This document shows, piece after piece, positions 23,501 to 36,050 of a stretch of 64,000 bases of DNA. The notes below the pieces were generated by a model. That model did no database searches, was not told the origin of the DNA, and saw only the letters and a list, made by a program, of their open reading frames with translations. The stretch covers positions 3,393,501 through 3,457,500 of the forward strand of contig JAHQIY010000005.1 in assembly GCA_019054805.1 (NCBI GenBank), given 5' to 3'. Numbering within the stretch: the stretch's first letter is position 1; every line of letters begins with the position of its first letter. The DNA is from Brachionus manjavacas (lineage: Eukaryota; Rotifera; Eurotatoria; Ploima; Brachionidae). Made by a program: the position numbers and the translations under genes.

Positions 23501-26500
23501 CATGAAAATTCTATCAGTTCTTAATCTTCAATAAATTCAATAAAATACTGAAGTTAAGTGCAAATTTTAAGCTTAAGATATGTAATCACAAGATAAACAT
23601 AACATGAAGGCTGAAATTGACAAATTATTTTTTTCAAATAAGAGTCACTTACCATAGCATAAAACCAATTTCAAAAAGGGAATTTTATTTAAAGCTGCTA
23701 CTTAAATTTGCATAAAATTTAATTAGGCTTTCTTTTTTTGATTATTGACATGATAAATTTATTTATCGATATAATTTTTTTGATATTAGATTAATTGAAT
23801 ATGCTATCAATAATTTTTATGTGATAGACAGTAAAAATCAATTGATTTAAGCTAATTAAGGATAAAAACAGTTTATTAAGCTAATTCACTTAAAAAATAA
23901 AAACCGCTTATTTAATTTTTAAATTTCTTGATATTTAAACAAAATCATAAAACTTTTTTTTATTTATTTTTATATTGAATACCCAACTCCATTGTGTAAT
24001 TGCTACCTTACTATTTCTTCTTTTTTTCCTGAAACTTGAACTATTTAAACATGTGCCACATGAAACAATCTTTTCCAATTTATGTCTTTTCAACTTTAAT
24101 TTTTTTTAGCTTATTTACTCTATTTTGATTCTTTTTTTTTTTATTTAATTTTATTAACTTTAATTTTTTTTTTATTTTATTTTTTTATTTTATTTTTAAT
24201 TTATTCTGAAGGAGCTTTAGCTCGGTACAGAAAACAAATAAATAAATAAATAAATAAAATAAACTTTTTCAGTTTCTTAGTTAAAAAATTAAAATAATTG
24301 GGAACTTTAACTTTGCTTCTTAATATTTAGAATTGAATTATTTTAACAGTTGCAATTTTTTCACATTTATTGAGAGAGTTCCTTTTGAAGACAACTATCT
24401 ACTTAAATCCAGCAAGTCTAAAGCTTTAAAAAATTGGATTCTCATTTAGAATTCACTAAAATATCTGATAAGTCATCAATTTTTAATAATAAACTACAAC
24501 AGGGTCTTGAGTCAAGTCCAAGTACGAACTTAAGATTTATTTATTTAATTTTTTTAAGTCCGAAGTTGGAATTTAAATTGTAACTTTTAAAAAGGTCTTG
24601 TTTATCTAATAAATTTTCCGTGAATTTAAAATGAAATAATCATTAAATAGTCTCAATAAAATATTTGCTTCTAACATCCAATTCTTATTAAATGCGTAAT
24701 TTCTTGATTGATTTTATGTTTTAGTTTTTAATTTATAATGTATTAAAATATGTGAAAGTTTTAAATATTTTCAAAATAAGTTCTAATACAATTCTGTAAT
24801 CATTTATTTAGTGCAAAATTGTATTATGCATTCAACGAAAAGAAACGATTGAGTGATTAAAAGGTGAGTTAAGTTAAATTTTGTTTATTTTAAAGATTTT
24901 TTTCTTGATTTTTGCGATTATTGAACACAATTTCAGAATTTAAATTCAAAGCTTGGTATTGATATTAAAATTTAGTTTGAAAAAGCCACTTACTTTAATA
25001 GAACTTTGGTATTGATTTAAATTAATATTTAAATTTTTGTATGGAATATGGGTGACAACTGACAATGCATTCGTTTTAATATTGTATATTTCCGGATTCT
25101 TTAAAAATAATTAGAATCAAATTTTAAATATGGCTATCTTACTTTTGCCAAAGTCTTTGACCAAATTCTAAATCTTAAGCGTATCATAGCAGATTCGTCT
25201 ACACTTAAACCATTTATTTTACACTGAATAGATGAACAATACTTGCTGTATAACTCGGTATTTATCATTTTTAATTTGTTTGAATTGAATGCTTCATGGC
25301 TTTTATGAACCTGATTAGTGTTAACAATACCTGAAGCACAATCTATCAATTCAATATTGCTATCATAAAATCTATTGCGATACGGATTCAAATAAAACTC
25401 AGATGGTAAAAGTCTCAAAATGTTGGCCGAAAAGTCGCTAGTTTCAGAAAAAATGCTTCTTTTTACTTTTTTAGGTTCAAAATAATATTTATCTGGATTC
25501 TTAATCTTGTCATCACTCAATTTCTGTTTTAGATTTTTTATTAATTTTGTTTAATTAAGTTAATTTTGTTTTAATTTACCGTTAGATTTAGTGGATTGAT
25601 CAAAAAATTTTCAGAATTACATTTAATTGGACCCTCTGTGTACGGCATATCCATCAAATACAAAAAATTTTCGCTCTTAGTACCAATTTTGATCTGGTTT
25701 TGCCAGGTAATGATAATTTCGCTCAACGAAAATTGACTAGGACCTTTATTTAGTATTTTATACTCATGCATTATTTCTGGACCGATGTCAAATTCTGTTT
25801 CGTAAGAGTGTCTGATAGTCTTTGGAATCAATTTTGAATCATATATTACTTGTTCTTGGTACTGTTTGCCAATTAGAGCTAATTGAGGAACAGCATCAAG
25901 GACAACGTAGACATAGTGTTCATTGTCAAAAGTGGTTAGCAAATTTTCTTTATTTGAACTTAAAATAAAAAATTCAAAAAAAAATTCAAAATAAAAATCC
26001 AAAATAATTTTGTACCTTGTTACTGTTAGGTTAAATTTGAGTACTTCCTCATTTAGGATAAGATTCTGAGGAGCCACTCTAATTGTAAAGCTTTTCTTAA
26101 AATAAGATATTTTTTACAATTTATGAAGAAAACAAATCATTTGAATGATTACAGATGATCCCGAAATCATTGGGTTACCAATATCGCAGATAATTTTTGT
26201 TCTTTCCGATGCTTTATTTTGATAACACGGCAAAAACAATTGCTGGGACTTAAACAAAAATGCTAGTTTAAATTAAATTTAAGAACAAATATTTAAGGCA
26301 TTACCACTGAATTTTGAGTGACAAATGCTTTGACATAATTTACTCCATGAGGAAGATGAATATGGCATTGAGACTCAAAGGCATCTTCTTTAACATTTTC
26401 GACCCGAATGTTAATGTCAATGTAATTTTGAGAGCCAAAAATATATTTTTTTGTTGGTCTTTAATTAAATTAAAAATAGCATAAAATGTTGAAGATAAAA

Positions 26501-29500
26501 AATTCGTTTTACGTTGAAGCAGTGATTTGTAAATCAGGAATGCAAATATCATCAGATCCACAATTTCTTAAAAATCTTATTTCGTGTATTTTTGATGAAT
26601 CTTGAACTGAGGCAAACATAGGAAGAAGTTCCCACTCGGTTTCATATTTTGGTAAAGTGAGATTTAATCGGCATTTTATCGGAGTTAGTTTATCTCTGAC
26701 GCTTTTCTAGTAATATAAAAAAAATTAATTGAAAAATATTATTAGATAATTCTATTTTTTTAATTCTTGCATGTTTTTCATTTTTGTTTGGACGTATTTA
26801 CATTTAAAAAAAGCTCTTTTGTATGAATTTACTAATTCTTTAAATTTTATGATTTACTCAAAATTAATAACGTAATTAAAATAATATCAATTAGTATTAA
26901 TTGCTGCTTAAAAATGCCATAAATATCATTCATTATTAATAAATTTTTAAAAAAATTAATAACAATAACTATAAAGACATTAATTTAAATCTTTTTTAAA
27001 TTTATTATTTTTATTTTTTGAAAATTTTTTTGTTCACAATGTCGGGTTGAAAATTTTTTTAATTAAAATTTATTATTTTAGCTTATCCATGAAAAAGAAA
27101 TTAAAAAAAAAAACAAAAATGAATGTTTTATAGATATTAATTCTGTTTATAATTAAAAAATGGTATCATAAAACAGAATTAATTTTTTTAATATTTTATT
27201 AATTAATATAGATTTAAAATCAAAAAATTTTCAATTGACTTTGTTTATTTTTGCATCTCGAAACATTATGATAATGTTTATTAAGTACAAAAATTTATAA
27301 ATAATATTAATTTTAAAATTATTTTAAGTCAATATTAATTCATAAAATATTAGAAAAAATTATTCCTTTTTTATGATACAATTTTTTTACTAACAACTCA
27401 TTATGTAATTTTTAGATTAAAAAAACTTGCTAATTTTTAGTGGAATTTTATTAATTTTGAGTAATAATAAATTTTTTAATTTAACTACAATTATTAAATA
27501 TATCACCTAATTGGTTATTTCGAAAAAATGTCTATTAAATAAAATAAATCATAATTTGAGATTTTTCTAGAAAATCTCTCAATTTTGTTTAGTTTTGAAT
27601 AATTTAATTTTAACTATGATAAATACTTTTGATTGAATTTATTGAAAAATTTAAATTAAATTTTATGTTGATTCTCTCATCGATCAGAATTACTCGGCTA
27701 AAATTAAGTTTATTTATTTTTGGTAAAAAAATCTTACTTTTATGGTCAAAACTTGGCTAAAACAAGTTCTTGTATCTGATTGAAATGTATATTTTCTTAT
27801 TAGATTATATGATTTAGTTTCATTAAACAATGCTCTTATGAGACTTTTGTTCTGAAATTTGTCAATATCAAGTTCAAGATTCATAGCCATTTCTAGAAAA
27901 AATTTTTCATTATTGAAATAATTGACAAAGAAATTTTCTTACTCATATTTTTAGGCACTGATTTACCTAAATACTCAACACAGTATTCCAAATGAACGCT
28001 ATTTTTTATATTCAAATATATTTAAGGTTAAATTGTAAAAAAATAAATATACCAAAATTGTGTCCTGTTTGTGTCACAATAATTCTCTTCAGAATCGAAA
28101 TCTATCACTCTAGGATTTGTTCGGGTCAGAATTACAGTTCTTATCACTGATTTGGTCCTAATATATGCAACCGCATTTGATTTGTAAGCTCCGACAATAA
28201 GATCAGGATATTCGTTTCCATCTAAATCTAATCCTCCTGATAGCGAAAAGCCAAATGTTTTCAAACCGTAATCAGAACCTTTGATGATCTTAAAAAAAAA
28301 TTTTATATATTTTCTAATCTAATTTGAAGTGAATTTTTTGGTCATTTGAGATTTTTTTAGTTATGGATTTTGATTTTTGTCATTATTAAAAGAATTAAAA
28401 ATAAAAACAAAGTGATTTATCGAAAAGTCAAAAAAAATCATATGCATAAATGCAGCTGCTCAAGAAATTCAGATAAAAAATCATCATCTTAAATGTATAA
28501 AAATTTTTACATCATAAGAGAAATGTGTTCAAATAAAACAATATTAAGAATATCAAAAGTGACGATCAGCTGTTTTTTATTGTAAATATGAAACGAATTC
28601 CTTACCATTTGTAAAATACATGACTCTTTTTAATTACAAGTCCAGATTTTCCCTAAGTTCCAAATTGAAATGGATAAAAATTATCCAAATGAGATTTTAA
28701 AATTTTTTAATTTGTTTACTTTGAATTAAAATTAAATGATTTTTACCTGGCTCGGGCTCATCTTTAATCCGTTTCTATTTCCATTAAATATATAAACTAT
28801 TCCAGAACTATCTTCTCCATCATACGGAGCTGCAATTGCTATATCTAAATAATTTTTTTTTTTAAATCATTTTATAATCATTTTGTTTTACCATTAAATC
28901 CATCATCATTGATATCGCCAAGTTTACTAATGGCACTACCAAAGCGTGATCGACTTTTAAAACCATACAAAGTGACTTTTTTATAAACAAATCCATTTGA
29001 TTTTTTATCGCGGATGAAAATATCCACTCGCCCAATATCATAATTTTCTGTATCTTTCTTAAACATAGGCGAACCGATTACAATGTCTGTGGCAAAATCG
29101 CTATTCAAATCAACTGCAATTAATGAGGAACCGAAATAGGAACCAATCTTAAAAAAACATAAATGAAAATTTTTTCTTTCATTTTTTAATTTCATTTCTG
29201 ACCTGATCTCCGTCTATTTTATGAAGCAGGCGAAAATTTGAGCTAAAAATTTCGATGTAGCCCTTGCAATTGTTGGCTCTTGGCGAACTTACCACCATGT
29301 CCTCGTATATGTCATTGTCAAAATGGGCTATATCCAGCGCATATCCTCTGTAGCTGTCATCATTCTTACCCTCACCACTTCTAGACGGATACTTGTGTCT
29401 TATTTCTTTGTTGTAGATATTTATTGAAAATACCATGCCTTGCCAGTACCATGCACCTGGTCCAGTTATGAATAGAGATGAGTCATTTTTTGAAATGGCG

Positions 29501-30126
29501 GCTGAAAATCCTGCTTGGCAATAGCCTTGTCTATGATGACCCCATAATGCTAGTTTAAGATTTAATAAAAATATTTAAAAAAAAATTATTTTACAATTTC
29601 TGCACGGAGAGTGCTCTTCGAATTTTCTCATTTTGTCTCTTAGTGTAAAACAAGTACCAGTTGGTTCATATCTGAACTCGTCTTGGCCCAACATACGAGT
29701 AACATATCTATAGTTGGGCGCACACGTCATTATTATATCATCATTTACTAAAAGAGTTGAGCCGAGTAATTGATCGGTTTTGTTCTCGGAATAATAGATT
29801 CCGTAATGGTCGCGCACTTCACTCCAGTCTTTTTTATCAAATGGAAGCATAAAGCAGCTATTAGGCGTGTTTATTCTACATCGATAAACAGCACCTTCAC
29901 GACTCTTGGTTGGTTGTCCATGGAACCGCTCTCGCTCGGTAAGAGGTGCACCGACCAGAATCCAAGAGTCGCTATCCACTTTGTATCCAGCGACCGAATA
30001 GCCGAAATTTGTGTCTTTGGCAAAGACTGGACTATGCAGAACAATATTTTTGGTCTCAAAATTCAAGCTGCCAATTCCAATAAATAAAAATAAATAAATA
30101 ACCAATTTAAATACTAAATTTTTCAT
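17571..30126 (-). CDS. Integrin alpha subunit (no I-domain) with an exceptionally long cytoplasmic tail
   Basis: Complete 1,316-residue type I membrane adhesion receptor, 16 exons: 30126-29595, 29549-29203, 29147-28892, 28844-28747, 28288-28053, 27998-27943, 27892-27738, 26706-26513, 26458-26305, 26248-26153, 26095-26016, 25958-25580, 25523-25143, 25098-24994, 18508-18383, 18326-17571. Signal peptide [19 protein letters not shown] is followed by a beta-propeller with WQG and FG-GAP repeats carrying calcium loops ([27 protein letters not shown]). No I-domain is inserted. Thigh and calf domains follow ([16 protein letters not shown]). A furin-type site PKKVKR ends at about residue 883, as in RGD- and laminin-binding alphas cleaved into heavy and light chains. 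One helix (about 1041-1064) leads into CGFFRR, the talin-proximal GFFKR equivalent. The tail then runs about 251 residues against the usual 15-60; it is Ser/Asn-rich and contains LPPVPRRNS, a class II SH3-type motif. The 6.5-kb intron 18509-24993 hosts a GPCR on the other strand. The partner beta subunit is not in the window. Confidence 0.95.
21823..23312 (+). CDS. Aminergic GPCR, histamine H3/H4-like, nested antisense in an integrin intron
   Basis: Class A seven-helix receptor of 480 residues in two exons, 21823-23022 and 23070-23312, joined across a 47-base intron within TM6 (CW|APYTF). The amine-anchoring Asp of TM3 is present (about D131 in LVFDYVVG). DRY is at 148-150, NLSIADL marks TM2, and [10 protein letters not shown] gives the TM7 NPxxY. 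TM3-TM5 and TM7 segments ([42 protein letters not shown]) match vertebrate H3-type receptors better than muscarinic ones in my reading. Coupling to Gi would be the family expectation, but this is inference. The third intracellular loop is long (about 140 residues) and Ser/Lys-rich. The N-terminus carries NLS/NSS-type glycosylation sites. AATAAA lies at 23385-23390. Muscarinic or orphan amine receptor remains possible. The gene lies entirely inside integrin intron 18509-24993 on the opposite strand. Confidence 0.9.
23981..24260 (+). repeat. Probable retroelement remnant ending in an (AAAT)n tail
   Basis: Starts with CAACTCCATTGTGTAATTGC and ends with GGAGCTTTAGCTCGGTACAG, then an AAATAAAT microsatellite at about 24232-24260; a T-rich stretch lies between. 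Both edges have diverged counterparts, in the same order and orientation, at 51489-52124. A LINE or SINE 3' end is the simplest reading. No coding sequence is seen. Confidence 0.4.
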
Positions 30127-33100
30127 TATCGCTTGCTAGGAATATTTTTTGAATTTTTTTATCCGGCTATTTCAAGTTTTTATTCAATTAGCAAAAATTC
30201 ATTTTTTGTTTCTAATAAATCCGGGAATAAAATAAATTAAATTAATTCACTTTATGTTAAATTAATTAGGGACTGGTCCAAATATCTAAGAGGTTTCCGT
30301 GTATTTTTTTTCAGTGTGAAAAAATTACATGTCTGACAGCACTACCAATTCAGCGAAACAAAACGCTGGCGTGTTCTCAACTTTAGGTCTACCTTAATTT
30401 TTTCTTGAGAGCAAAAGAAAAAATGCTGATTTAGAATATTGCCCAGTCAGACCTAAATTCTAATTATATCTAATTGCAATCTACTTACATTCAAGTCTAT
30501 TGATCTATATTTTGTTTTTCTTTGTGTGTGTGTGCCATGATTAATAGATATACAAGATAAATAGTACTCTAGCAAAACTTTTGAAAAATACTGATATATA
30601 TTATTCTAATCTGTTGTTTATCTATCAAACACGTATAAAAATGGCTAAAGCAAACGAGTCGATTCTCTTTAAAATTGAAATTAATCAAATTTTTGTTCTT
30701 TAATGCGAAAATCTAAAATGTTAAGAAGTAATAGTCTGGTAATAAAAATAATAAAGCAATTTAATGGATATTCGGAATATATTGATATGGTATCGAATAT
30801 TTTTATCGACTAAATTCGCTATTTGCTTAAGCTGGCTGTTTTAAAAATTAATTTTTTTAGTCTAATTAAATCTATGTTCAGCTGTTTAATATTGATCAAT
30901 AGAAGATTAGAAATCTATAAATAGAAATTAACCTGTGGCTACTAAAATAGAAGTGAATCTTTTGCCTACTTTTGCCATTTGGAGTTACTTTAAAGAAAAA
31001 AAATGTCTTGCCGTGGTGAACTTGCTGCTCTGAAATAGAGCTCACCATTTTTGCTTTTAAATGAATCAGATTTAATTTTAAAATATTTTTTTACAATTTT
31101 AAAGTCATTCGGTTTCAAGACACTTTTATTTCAGTACTTAACCTTCAATTTCTGAAATTCCATAATTTTTTTAAAACAAATTAGAAAAAAAATTAAAAAA
31201 TAAACAAAAAAACTCTTTCCAGAATTAATTTCAGATCAAAACTCTGAAAAGAAAACAATTTTGACTCTTATTTGTTTGTAAATATTCCATTCATGTATTT
31301 TAATCATAGCTATTTGCTCTATTCGAATTTTTGACCAAATAATACTAAAAAAATCGAAATTAACTTTTTAAAAAGTGTACTATTTTTTCGATAAAAACTG
31401 CTTTTACAAGAAAAAGACATGAACCAATCCTAAAATTAATTTTTTTAAATCCTAACTTTGGCAGCTCATAAAATTTTTTAACTTTTTTTTTAGAATTTAA
31501 TGCTTTTTATATAGTTTTATGATGACAAAATGGTCAAATCAAAGTTAGAAATGTTTAAAATAAGGTATCTTTGGTTTCTGGCTTGGAAGAGCTGTCAAAC
31601 ATTTAAAAAAAAAACAACTAGTGTGTTACATCATGTGGTTCTTAAGCTTCCTAAAGTGTAGTTTCCGGCCTAAATAAGTTATTCTAGTTCTGAGATTTAA
31701 AATTACCTTGTTTTGCATGCTTTTCCGAAAGAATGGAATTTTCAAAATTATTATGATCAAATAAAGTTTTGTGTCTTTTTTAATTAATTATCTTTTTTAT
31801 ATTGATTTTATAAAAAATTCATTTAAAAAAATTAATTTTAGGAGTTGTTCATGTTCTTTTGGTTAAATGTTTATTGATTACAGATTTTATCAGGAATAAT
31901 CTCTTTGAACAAATTTCGTAATATAATTTTATAGCACACAATAAAGCAATAAAAGCTAGGCCTCATACGGTAAAATTATTTTTTTTCACTTTGAATTTAT
32001 AATACCTCAATTTACAAAATCCAGAGCTATTTTAAAATTCAGAAATTTTGAATATCCAAATGAGAATTCATTTTTGAGATGGCTAAGTATGATAAATGAT
32101 ATCTTAATTAAATATCATAGAAAATAGTCTATCGTATGATAATTTACCACCTGCTGAACTCAATTTCTTAATGGCACTTAATTGAATCTTCCATCTAAAT
32201 TAACCGCCATAGAATTCTGGCATTTTTCAAGAAATAGATCACAGGGTTCGAAGGGCTTTTAAAAAATCAAGTCGTAATTTAGATCGAACCAAATTCAGTG
32301 AAATATTCATAGAATTTTAAATTAGTTTGTCTAATGTTGGGCCTGAATTCAAGACATCAATGCTTGATGCCAAAAGAACAATTCCTAATCAAAGATATTT
32401 GAATTAAAATAACTTCTAATTATTCTTTGTTTGTTTGACTCAAATTCAAATAATAAGGAAACTTTATCCTAAAATTAGAAATCAAAACCCTAATTTATCT
32501 TTGGCTATTTGAATTAATCTAATAAAATCAACACTTTTACGTCGATGAAATGATTACATAAAAAATAAAATATTTTTTAATCAAATTTAAAAAATCTAGA
32601 TACAACTAACTCTTGAAAACTAATTGATGCCAAGCAAAAAAATCTAATAATATTACAAAAAGTCTTGTCCATATATTTTTAGGCAAATTTTTGAGCAAAA
32701 TTTCTATCTTGATGCGAAAAAATTAAACAAATTCCACACTCGTCAAATAAACAAAAGTCAAACAAAAAAAAAATAAGAATATAAAACAGATTTGGCATAA
32801 ACAAAAGTAAGGGAAAATTTCATTGATCCAAATTTTTTCAAAAATATCTGGTCCAAATATTGTTTATGCCGTATTGATTAATTTTATCTAATTTGGATTG
32901 TTTACACGCTTAAATACCGCGTATATCAAAATTTAATTAAATTTTTCTAAAAACAAACTCTCACAATGCTATTCCGTTTGCTTCGAAAATTGAATATTTA
33001 AATATGTTTACACAAGCTCTCAATAGACCTGGTTTATTTGAAAAAAAAAAAATCACCGAGTCTTGTCCTTAAGGAAGCACTAGATAAGAAAACAGCAAGT

Positions 33101-36050
33101 TTGTTTAACCTTTGCGAAGCCTTGTCTGTCAGTTCATTTTACCGATTGAGCAAAGTTATTCTGAATGACGGACAAACTAGTTTCATTTTGGAGTTTCCTA
33201 CAAAAATTGACCAAATAAAAATAGAATTGAAATTCATTTTCTCTAAACACATTAGATATTTCCAGCCAATTTGAAATTATCTTAACAGTTTGAGTATTGA
33301 TCCATTATCTGGCTTCCTTGTTGATAGATAATCTTAAGTTTATCTGTCTTTCATCAAGCTCACTGCTGACCGGTTTAGAAAAAAGCTTATCATAAATCTT
33401 ACTTCGATCTTTAGAATTAGGTTTAAGTGGTTTTATTTCTTAATTTAGACAATTACAGTACGTGCAACTTTCAAATAATTTTGGACTTATCCAATTTTAT
33501 AAAAAAGCAAAAATGATCTATTCAAAACTTGATTATTCTTTAAAAAAAAAACAAAAAAATATTGCTCTAGATACATAGATAATGAATAAGAAGAATTTTT
33601 TTTCTATTTATTCATATTTCGATTGATTCTCAGATTCTTTATTTAGTTCGCTTTTGCTCGAAACAAAGATGAACCATGTTGCAAGAAAGGAATTCAATTT
33701 TATATTGTAATCAACGGAATCGAACTAGCTTTAATTATTGTTCAATATAGTGGAAATTTAGATTGTTTTTCTTCTCCTTTTGGCTCTAAAAACCTAACAA
33801 ATTAGAATTTTTCTTAATTCTTAATTTTGCATTTAATTGTTTTCTTGGTCAATTTGAGAAACTTAGGTTTTGAGCTGAAACGAACCTTAAAATTGATCAA
33901 GTCCTAGAGGTAAACTAACTCAATTAAAACAACTAACCGTTTGTGAGGCTTTAATTATAGATTTCGACAAGTGTATACACATATGAGAGATTATCATTGA
34001 GCAAAAGGTTGAAATAATCGAATTCCGAGTGTTTTCTTAAGCAGAATTTTTGGCTTTATTAGTTTATCACAAGCTTGTTTAACTTAAAGCATTTAGTTTA
34101 TTTTTTGTGGCATTTTCAGTCCATTGAAACTTTCTCAATAAGCTAAACAACGAGCTCTAAGTCAAATAACATAAATAAAATAATGTAAAGCTTTAGAGAA
34201 TATATTTTCTATGAAAAAACCTCTAATTTAAAAACTTACATCTGTTTTTCTTAGGCCTTAATACTCTTTTGATATGGAACTTTTATCCGCGGTTTGTTAC
34301 AGAAAACAGCTTTCAACAAAATAAAATCAAATTAATTTTACCGCAAATTTTGACTAAAAGTACAAACTAATCAAATAAATCCTTATAAAATAAATTGTTT
34401 AAAAATTTTCCAAATTATTTGTTTATTTTTATTTGGAATTTTTCGTAAGAAAAAGACCAATTATGAAAATTAGTAGTTTCACAAAGCTATAAAACTTTTA
34501 AGTATTCAATCTTGAAATTAGTTTCTATTAAATTAAATGTAAAATTTGTAGTAATTTATTGACACAAAGTTTACAATGGATTAAAAAAAATTAAATTAAA
34601 AAATTCTCTCTAGAGAGTCGTTGATTGCATTGAGAACATATTTTCGAAATTAATAAAATGATGGATTTGTCTAGTAATTTTAATATACCTTCAATGCAAG
34701 TAGTTATCAAAGGATTAGAATTTTAATATTCTTTGAATCTTGTTCTAAAACGAAAATACAAAAATTTGATTTCATACTTTGAATAAATCTTTTTCTTGTT
34801 AAAATTTTATTTTTATTTTAAAGCTTGTTACTATAATAACAACAGATTGTTTAAATTTAACTCCTAAAATTGTTTTATTAATAGTTCATATTATATTGAT
34901 TGTTTTAGAAATAAATTTGGTTATTTGTGGTAAGCCTAAAAAATGTATTTAATTTGTTAAACTGATTCGGAAATTTAAATTATAATTAAAAACTTTTGGA
35001 GCTTTTTCTTGCAGGTTTAATCATTGAAATGACCGAAAAAACTGTTATTTGAATTATTAAAAAAAATAAAGGAGAATTTTGCCAGCTTATCGTTATATTG
35101 CTGATAAATGAATATTGTTTTCTGATAAAAATTTGATTTATTTTCTACTTTAATTTTAAAAAAGTCATTAATATTTGAAATAAATTTATAAGGTAAACCG
35201 GATAATTATAAATAACTTTTCAAAAATCAAATAACTCAAATAAATTAATTTAATACTAGAACTCAAAATAATACTTTTTTAGAAGGCTAATTTATCAAAT
35301 TTTGATAATTTTTATTTAATCTTATAGATTTTATTTAAAAAAGTATAAATTTTGTAAAAACCTAATATAACTTCCTTAGCAAATTCACAATTAAAGAAGG
35401 TATCAAATTGAAACCGGTCATTCTAGAGTTTAACAAATATTTAGTAAAGATTAAATTAAAAATTGATTGAAAATCATAAATAAGGTAGATAATTCATTTT
35501 TTTAAAAATAAACCGACTTTTTAAAAAAGATATTTTTTGTTTTTCAAAATTAATTTCAATGTATTATTTTATTTTTACCAAAGAGTCATAACCAGTTTGT
35601 ATTTATTTAGAAAATTTTCAAAATTTCAAAATATTTTCGCACAATTTTATTTTAGTTTGTTGTTTGATTTTGATGCAGTGTTAGAAAAAATTTTGAAAAA
35701 ATTGAAATAAATTTTTTAAAAAATTTTATTTTTTATGCTCAAATTTCAAGTAAAAATCTATTTATTATCTAGCACCAGATAAAAAGGTAAAAATATAAAA
35801 AAAAATATTTAAAAATGTCTGATACATTTGAAAATTTAATATAAAAAAATTCAACTGGACGGTTGATTAGCAGAATTTGGAAAATTTTTTCATTAAAGCT
35901 ACCAAAAATTTACTATGAAAAAACAAGTTCTATTAATTCAATTTGATCGATGTGAATCAACTCGAGTTGACATGTACGAGTGTTTTCGTTGAAGAAATCT
36001 GAAAAATAAATTTATTTTTTATCTTTTTTATTTTTGATTTTATTGAAACA
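30127..36050. other. 5.9-kb intergenic region
   Basis: The region separates the integrin start from the PACT-protein stop, both on the minus strand. I see no convincing gene. A short frame with a possible shift at a poly-A run (33004-33274) is listed separately. The integrin promoter should be in roughly 30127-30700. No core promoter element could be singled out in this AT-rich DNA. Confidence 0.6.
33004..33274 (+). pseudogene. Possible small gene or pseudogene with a frame change at a 12-A run
   Basis: An ATG at 33004 opens MFTQALNRPGLFEKKK and runs into a stop soon after. One frame over, starting in the A-run at 33041-33052, the reading stays open to 33274 with protein-like segments such as LFNLCEALSVSSFYRLSK and ILNDGQTSFILEF. 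A one-base change in the A-run would join the two. No family is recognised, and chance is quite possible. Confidence 0.2.

Larger units (their letters stand above)
18509..24993. other. Large integrin intron hosting the GPCR; otherwise no exons seen
   Basis: This intron separates the last extracellular integrin exon from the transmembrane exon. Apart from the GPCR (21823-23312) and the repeat at 23981-24260, both flanks (18509-21822 and 24261-24993) are AT-rich with nothing recognisable. The GPCR promoter should lie within 18509-21822. Confidence 0.7.

Noticed and set aside
24100-24260. Apparent CRISPR-like or satellite array of T-rich units
   Set aside because: The repetition is simple sequence (T-rich tracts and AAAT units) without spacers or conserved repeats; nothing in the window resembles a CRISPR array.
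29770-30087. Antisense frames opposite integrin exon 1, and similar frames opposite other exons (17650-18345, 38297-38518, 43025-43270, 61884-63071)
   Set aside because: These are shadows of well-supported coding exons on the other strand.
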